NCBI GenBank assembly: GCA_015146655.1
Contig: VKHL01000066.1
Location: 62,001 to 126,000, forward strand
DNA: 64,000 nt
Direction of reading: 5' to 3'
From: Ochromonas danica
Lineage: Eukaryota; Sar; Chrysophyceae; Chromulinales; Chromulinaceae
In this document: positions 58,182 through 64,000 of the stretch, piece by piece
How positions within the stretch are numbered: the stretch's first letter is position 1
How the letters are laid out: each line of letters begins with the position of its first letter
The notes under the pieces: generated by a model
Databases searched by the model: none
Seen by the model: the letters and a program-made list of their open reading frames with translations, nothing else
Told to the model about the DNA's origin: nothing
Translations under genes and position numbers: made by a program

Positions 58182-59234
58182 ATGGATGCCAATCAGCGCT
58201 ATGACCGTCAGATTCGCGTCTGGGGCAAAGAGGCGCAAGGCCGCCTTGTGAGCTCTCGAGTCCTGCTGTGTGGCTTCCGCTCGCTCAACGTGGAGGTTGC
58301 CAAGAACCTCGTGCTCGCCGGCGTGCAGGTTACAATCCAGGACGACGAGGATCTGCGCGCTTCAGATTATGGAATCAACTTCTTCCTCTCCTCCAGCTCC
58401 TCCCCTATGAAGGTGACGAAGGCCAGCCTGCCAGCACTGCAGGCACTCAACACCTACAGCGAGATCTCCTCTGTAGAGAAGCCTTTAGAGGAGATTGGCG
58501 ACGATTTCTTTGCTTCCTTCGACGTTATCGTCTATTGCGGTGACAGAGAGGATCGGGCACTCCGCTTGGACCGACTCGTCAGGCGGCATGAAGCAACGAC
58601 AACGACAACGACAACAACAACGGCGTTCTTCTGGGCTCAGGCGCAGGGTGAAGAGGCGCTCTTCTTCGCCGACTTGGGCGACCGCTTTGAATTCTCACCG
58701 GATCCCTCGCCCTCGTCTGTCAACGCCTCTTCCTCGGCGCCGAAAAGACAGCAGCAGAGCATTCACTCGCCCAGTCTGGAGGAATTGCTGGCAGTGCGCT
58801 GGGCGGATCTGCGGGGCGGACGACGAGGTGCGCTGTCCAAAGCCTTTCTAAGCAACCGTCTGCTCTCTATGCTGCGCATTCGTCTGGGACGAGCGCTTCG
58901 AGTCGAAGATGCGCCTGCGCTGCTGGCTCTGTTGAAGGAGGAAGCGCAGCAGCAAGGTTTGTCGCAAGAAGAAGTGGAGCAGATAGTCGGTCCTGCTCTG
59001 CATCTGCTCCATCGTGCTCAAGCACAGAGTCTTGTGGCTTGTAGCGTGCTGGGCAGCTTTCTCTCGCAAGAGGTGATCAAAGCAGTGACACATGTAGGGC
59101 AGCCCGCAGGTTCCATTCTCGTCTTCAGCGCAGAGGAGGTCGTTGTGCGTGCTCTGCCGCTGCCCAAGACTACTGCCCCTCCCACTGCAACCCTTTCTTC
59201 TTCTGTAGTAGTGGCCGATCCTATTGAGCTCTAG
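58182..59234 (+). CDS. SAE1: SUMO-activating enzyme subunit 1 (AOS1)
   Basis: Intronless, 350 residues. The ATG at 58182 gives MDANQRYDRQIRVWGKEAQG, the universal start of AOS1 and related E1 halves. SSRVLLCGFRSLNVEVAKNL and LVLAGVQVTIQDDEDLRASDYG follow, matching SAE1 rather than NAE1 (the usual GxGxxG is degenerate here, as in other SAE1). The C-terminus has CSVLGSFLSQEVIKAVTHVG and LVFSAEEVVVRALPL, as in animal SAE1. The subunit pairs with UBA2 to adenylate SUMO. Odd points are a run of nine threonines (around 58590-58625) and a Ser/Pro/Gln insert before the helical middle domain. Confidence 0.9.
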   Translation: MDANQRYDRQIRVWGKEAQGRLVSSRVLLCGFRSLNVEVAKNLVLAGVQVTIQDDEDLRASDYGINFFLSSSSSPMKVTKASLPALQALNTYSEISSVEKPLEEIGDDFFASFDVIVYCGDREDRALRLDRLVRRHEATTTTTTTTTAFFWAQAQGEEALFFADLGDRFEFSPDPSPSSVNASSSAPKRQQQSIHSPSLEELLAVRWADLRGGRRGALSKAFLSNRLLSMLRIRLGRALRVEDAPALLALLKEEAQQQGLSQEEVEQIVGPALHLLHRAQAQSLVACSVLGSFLSQEVIKAVTHVGQPAGSILVFSAEEVVVRALPLPKTTAPPTATLSSSVVVADPIEL

Positions 59235-59316
59235 GGCTATAGCGAGAACAGTGGCGATAAAAGGCGATTTGTAGTTTAAATCTGATCATCCATTCCTTAA
59301 ATTTGATGCAAGAAGC

Positions 59317-60903
59317 TTAAGAAGAGATTTGAGCCTTGGACAGCTCGGCCGCGAGGAGCTCAGCCTCTCCATCTCTTTCTTGCTCCTCCCCGCCTTCCTG
59401 CTCTTCTTCTTCATCCTCATCGTCCTCATCTTCGTCGTCTCCATCCTCATCATTCTCGTCCAGATCTAGAAAATCAATTCATTCGAATGGGTTCAGTTTG
59501 GACTCACTAGAAAACATAACAGAAATTGAAATTGACCTCCCAATTGCTTGCCAGCAGCATTGAGCATCTCTCCCAGCGTTTTGACAGCCTCTGCGCTCAG
59601 TGAGTTGCCATCGATCTCCAGCTTCTGGAAGGCCGGCACCTTGACCAACTCGCGTGCAAGACGCAAAGCCGCACGGCCTTGGAGGGAGCAGCAGCAGCAG
59701 GAGAGCACTTGCAGCGCGCTGAGAGACCGACAAGAGCGTGCCAACACCTTGGCCCCTTCCCATTCCAAATCGTTGTCGTCCAACAACAGGCGCTGAAGTG
59801 CTGGAGCAGCGCGAGGCAACCAATCTGCCAGAGCCGCGCAAGCCGGGCCTTCAATATCATTGCCTGAAACCACAAGTCAAAAGGATAAGAGAATAAAGCA
59901 GAATGAGTGAAAGAGGAGGAAGGAAAGGTTACCTGACAGATCGAGAACTATCAACTGTGGCAGGCGACAGCCTCGCAAACCAGCCAAGAAGTCTTCCACA
60001 ATCAGTCCATCATCCCGCAGATTGAGGAACTCCAATGCTGACTAATGTTACAACAACCCACAGCAGAGAAGCGTCAGGACAGGGTTAAAAGCAGCAGCAG
60101 CAGCGATGGACAAATCTCACCAGTTTGCTGATGCTCTTGCCCAGCGCAGCAGAAGCCTTCGTGCCGAAGCTATTGTCTGAGAGATCGAGCCGCTGCAGAA
60201 GGCATTTGCTTCCAATAGCCTCGGCCAGGGCAAGACATCCGTCGCCATGGGATCGCGTAGCAGAGAAGCGGAAGTCATGCAGCCCTGGCAGGGCAGTGAC
60301 AAGTCTGGCGGCGGCTTGTGCCCCTCCATCGCCGCTCATGTTGTTGTAGAAGTGTAGCGTTTCAAGAGGAGGCGGCGAGAGGTCCTTTAGGAGAAGGTCT
60401 GCTAATAGTCCGGCCCCCTCAGCGGACAGTCCAATGTTACAAAGAAAAAGTCTCTGCCAGCCAATCGTAACATATTCCATTCAAGCAATAACAGTAGCAC
60501 CAGTCAAATCAAGAGGCAATCAGCTAACCTCCAGTTTCTTGGCCAACAAAATATCCTTGCAAGCATCGATGCCCTTGGCGCCCAACGCGTTGTCGCTGAG
60601 GTTGACCTCCACCAAAGGGAAGCGCTTCAGAGCCGCACAGAGCACTCGTAACGCTTGCAGCGCCTCTTCCTCAGGGCGACTGGCGATAATGTCAGAGATA
60701 TCTGCGACACGGAGGCTGGCTTCGAGGCTGTCAAGGAAGGTCGCCATCACCTCCGCTGCCTCCACCGAGAAGCTCTTGTTGCTCAGGCGCAGGCTCAAGG
60801 GATCTTTCACTGTCCATTCTGTGATGAGCTTGCTGATAAGATCAGCACTGACCTGCTCTCTACCTCCAGAGAGTTCCAAGGTCTTTGCGACTACTTCGGA
60901 CAT
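59317..60903 (-). CDS. RanGAP: Ran GTPase-activating protein, plant-like
   Basis: Exons 60903-60529, 60453-60121, 60041-59933, 59863-59537 and 59465-59317 give 430 residues. After a short N-terminus, residues about 45-370 are RanGAP LRRs: VADISDIIASRPEEEALQAL, VNLSDNALGAKGIDACKDIL, LETLHFYNNMSGDGGAQAAA, LQRLDLSDNSFGTKASAALG, LEFLNLRDDGLIVEDFLAG, LQRLLLDDNDLEWEGAKVLA and LEIDGNSLSAEAVKTLGEML. The tail is a strongly acidic stretch (DEDEDDEDEEEEQEGGEE). These phrases match plant RanGAP closely, but the plant WPP targeting domain is absent and there is no animal-type SUMO-binding C-terminal domain. RanGAP stimulates GTP hydrolysis by Ran in the cytoplasm and so powers nuclear transport. Confidence 0.92.
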
Positions 60904-61351
60904 GTTCGATTAATGTGTTCTCTCTTCGTCTTCTCCGCCACAACAATTCCAGCATTCATTCACGCGCATGGCAACAATACCATATGCCCAAACTTCGTAC
61001 TGTAGACTACTGTACTGTAAAAGTTACAAGTTACAGTACAGTACATACCGTGGAGCACTCTACGACAATGGCAGATAATTGAGTCATTGATAGACGGCTT
61101 TGAGAGTGCATCCTTCTGTGAGTGGTTCGGATAAGTGCCTATTAGGAAATCGTTTTAGCACTATTATGTTCATTTCTATCCCACCGTCCTCTTCTCCCTG
61201 AAAATGGTAACGTATTGTCCATACCACCAAGCAAGCGCTCTCAGTTCTACTATGTTCCACTTAGATACTTCTTAGCATAAAGTTCTCTCAGGTTCTCTGA
61301 TTAACAAGTTGAATTGATCAATACAAAGAAAAATGACGTAAATTTAATCAG
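60904..61351. other. Spacer between RanGAP start and urease stop
   Basis: About 450 bp. The palindrome-like series TACTGTACTGTAAAAG...TTACAGTACAGTACAT (61008-61047) could form a hairpin. No gene is visible; the left part should hold the RanGAP promoter. Confidence 0.4.
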
Positions 61352-62407
61352 TTAATGCATGAAGTAAAGTTGTGCCATGGGCAGGCAATCCAGAGGCTCG
61401 CATTGGAGTGCTTCTCCATCGGCCATCACCAAATAAGTCTCAGGATCGACAGTTATCTCAGGAGTAGAGTCATTCAAAACCATATCTGCCTTCCCTAAAG
61501 AACAGAACCATGATGTAAGGGGATGGAATGATTCACGAGATAGCAGGTGGTAACCAACCAATAGTACGCGTGTGGTAGATGGGCTCGATACGTTTCGATA
61601 AACCGAGGCGTTTGCCAATATCGGCTTTGGAGGCGCTTTGGGAGACGAAGAGCACAGAGTTATGATGGGGAGCACTGTGCAAGGCTCCAAACATGGGTCT
61701 CATCTGAACAGGCTCAGGGGTAGGGATTGAAGCATTTGCATCACCCATGGCCGCATAAACAATTTCGCCCGCTTTGAGAACAAGCTGAGGCTTGACACCA
61801 AAGAATGCAGGATTCCAGACGACGAGGTCAGCTAACTTGCCTACCTCTATACTCCCAATAAGATGCGCCATACCATGAGCAATAGCAGGGTTGATTGTAT
61901 ATTTGGATACATAACGCTTTGCTCGAAAATTGTCCGCCTTTGTGTTATGATTAAAACCGTGTGCTTCAAGACCCTGCATTAGTTGACCGCGCTGAACTTT
62001 CATTTTATGTGCCGTCTGCCACGTGCGAATAATTACCTCTCCTATGCGACCCATAGCTTGACTGTCAGAAGAAACGATGGAGATCGCTCCGAGATCATGC
62101 AGTATATCCTCCGCCATGATGGTATGTTCACGAATACGAGATTCCGCGAAAGCCAAATCTTCGGGAATGGAGTGGTCAAGATGATGACACACTAGCAGCA
62201 TATCTAAATGTTCTGCAATAGTGTTGATAGTAAAGGGACGGGTGGGGTTGGTCGATCTGTGATGGAAGCACAATAGAAAGGATCAAGAGGGCAGACAAGA
62301 AAGGATCAAGAGGACTTACGAAGGGATGACATTTGGTAGTCCAGCCACAGTGATAATATCTGGCGCATGGCCTCCTCTGAACACAAGTTAGAGCTGTAAA
62401 CAAGTTT

Positions 62408-62444
<37 letters not shown>

Positions 62445-64000
62445 AAAGAGGAACTAACCCAGCGCCCTCTGTATGATAGCTATGAATAGTGCGACCCTTA
62501 ATAGCAGCAATAGTATGCTCCACACAAGCACTTTCATTGAGCGTATCCGTATGTATAGTAACTTGAACGTCAAAGCGATCAGCAACAGATAGGCAGCTAT
62601 CAATTGCACTGGGAGTGGTGCCCCAATCTTCATGTAATTTGAGACCTACTGCTCCAGCCTTAATAATCTCTTCAAGACCCACCGCACCTGCAGCAGAAGC
62701 ATTGCCTTTACCAGTGAAACCAAAGTTGAGAGGAATTCCATCCGTGGCACGCATCATCATCTCCATGTGCGCAGGGCCAGGGGTGCAGGTAGTGGCACAA
62801 GTACCCGAGGCGGGACCTGTCCCACCACCAATTAAAGTTGTGATACCAGCAGCCAATGCCTCATCGCAAAGTTGAGGACAAATATAGTGCACATGGGTAT
62901 CTATGGCACCAGCAGTTACGATCAAACCCTCCGCAGCGATTACTTCTGTCTGCACACCCAGCAACATGGTGACGCCGTCCATTGTGTCCTCATTGCCAGC
63001 TTTGCCGATATGGGAGATCATACCATCTATTATGCCAATATCTGCTTTATATATACCAGTACAATCCAAGATAGTGGCATTAACAAGCACGCTGTCTCCA
63101 CAATCACAGATGGAAAGTGAGTGAATGATTAATGCAAGGCATGCAAGACTTACGTATCCACCACATCACGGTAGCTAAGCGAGCCACTTGGACGTTCATA
63201 GGTCGCATGTTTGAAGCGATATGGCGCCGGAGTCTCTTGAGGTACACGCTCAGAGGAGGCGATCGCTGGACGCACAGCACAACCTTGCCCCAATCCATCA
63301 CGAACAACCTTCCCACCCCCAAACTTGCATTCATCGCCGTAAACCGTAAAATCGTGTTCGATACATATGTACAGATCAGTATCAGCGAGACGCAACATAT
63401 CGCCAGTTGTTGGGCCGTACATTCGAGCGTATAGTTTTCGATCTAGAGGCAGACCAGTATAGGCCTGCAGCTCCAGGCGACGACGCTTGCTTGAGCCTTC
63501 CCTTTCATCTTCATGCTGTTCAGAGTTTAGAAACCCTCCGTCGAGCAAACGCTGCAACAGCTCCGCATTGCTGAGTGCGACGGAACCATTGCAGACTGAA
63601 TTACAACCAAATACTCGACGGTGGCCACCTAAACTGACTAATGACACAGTTTTCTCTTGTCCAGCTTCAAAGCGCACGGATGTACCTGCCGCACTTGGGG
63701 AGATAATCAGAAGTCAGTTAGAGGGTTTGGTCATAAGTTATGGAGTGACATACATGTTGAGACGCTTCCCATATGCAGTCAGACGATCAAATTTTAGATA
63801 TCGATTAGCTTCAACGAAAGGAAAGTGAGATCCGACTTGGATTGGCCGGTCGCTAGTATTGAGGACAGTGAGTTCCACATACTCTCGCCCCGCATTGATG
63901 TGGATGACTCCTTCCTGGGGGAGTAATTCTCCTGGAACAAGGTCAATTATGTTGTAGGCTTCAAAGGACCTTGGGTCTGGCAAAGGTAAGCAGGATCCTG
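61352..64000 (-). CDS. Urease, single-chain eukaryotic type (N-terminus outside window)
   Basis: Six exons are visible: 64000-63754, 63693-63154, 63091-62459, 62376-62320, 62256-61559 and 61494-61352, about 771 residues; plant urease is about 840, so roughly the first 70-100 are missing beyond the right edge. The frame is open to the edge. The beta part has [20 protein letters not shown] and [12 protein letters not shown]. The alpha part has [31 protein letters not shown] (HxH nickel ligands), [20 protein letters not shown] with the carbamylated Lys, [20 protein letters not shown] followed after an intron by [27 protein letters not shown] (mobile flap with its Cys and catalytic His), and [20 protein letters not shown]. 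It splits urea to ammonia and CO2. UreG in the window serves its nickel loading. Confidence 0.97.
62411..62442. repeat. (AG)n microsatellite in a urease intron
   Basis: About 16 AG units lie inside the intron between the [13 protein letters not shown] and GHAPDII coding segments (on the coding strand a CT tract). Confidence 0.9.

Overview
This 64-kb window is nuclear DNA from a gene-dense unicellular eukaryote. Proteins are split by short GT-AG introns (about 40-100 bp), genes lie on both strands a few hundred bases apart or less, and the standard genetic code fits throughout. There are no operons and no bacterial signals. The gene set is typical of a free-living protist: AP-4, GARP/EARP, exocyst, ATG2, AMPK, a plant-like RanGAP and a single-chain eukaryotic urease with UreG. 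TTAGGG-type telomere-like tracts and the odd glycine-rich tail of ribosomal protein P1 hint at a stramenopile or related lineage, but I cannot name the organism. All products are assigned by reading motifs by eye; exon borders were derived from splice signals plus reading-phase agreement.

Layout. 1-7.5 kb: tail of a fibronectin-III protein, AP-4 mu, an SDR-like reductase with a GC-AG intron, and a beta-rich protein that splices in frame into a DOT1-like methyltransferase. 7.6 kb: a tRNA-His(GTG)-like gene with about 39 extra bases in its variable region. 7.9-12.9 kb: a large TPR/IQ-motif protein. 13.2-17.5 kb: ribosomal P1 and Vps51. 17.5-21.9 kb: the only large gene-poor stretch, holding an internally deleted PIF/Harbinger DNA transposon and telomere-like repeats. 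21.9-27.5 kb: one very large LRR plus Tudor/Agenet-like protein, divergent from ATG2 (27.8-34.8 kb). 35.2-37.5 kb: AMPK alpha. 38.4-44.3 kb: armadillo protein, F-box/LRR-like protein, methylmalonate-semialdehyde dehydrogenase and an LACTB2-like hydrolase. 44.4-50 kb: exocyst Sec8 and nicotinate phosphoribosyltransferase. 50.6-57.8 kb: a Stm1/SERBP1-like protein, UreG with a huge histidine-rich nickel-binding arm, a coiled-coil protein, two small unknowns and tRNA-Gly. 58.2-60.9 kb: SAE1 and RanGAP. 61.4-64 kb: urease, running off the right edge.

Functional threads. Urease and its GTPase chaperone UreG sit about 8 kb apart and form one nickel pathway. AP-4 mu, Vps51, Sec8 and ATG2 are four separate membrane-traffic or autophagy factors, and AMPK is the usual upstream regulator of autophagy. 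RanGAP and SAE1 are linked through nuclear transport and SUMO in animals. These are housekeeping genes, and their proximity is probably chance. The most unusual items are the tRNA-His with an out-of-place insertion, the LRR-Tudor giant, the possible methyltransferase fusion, the minisatellite-expanded histidine arm of UreG and the relocated insertion in the AMPK C-terminal domain.
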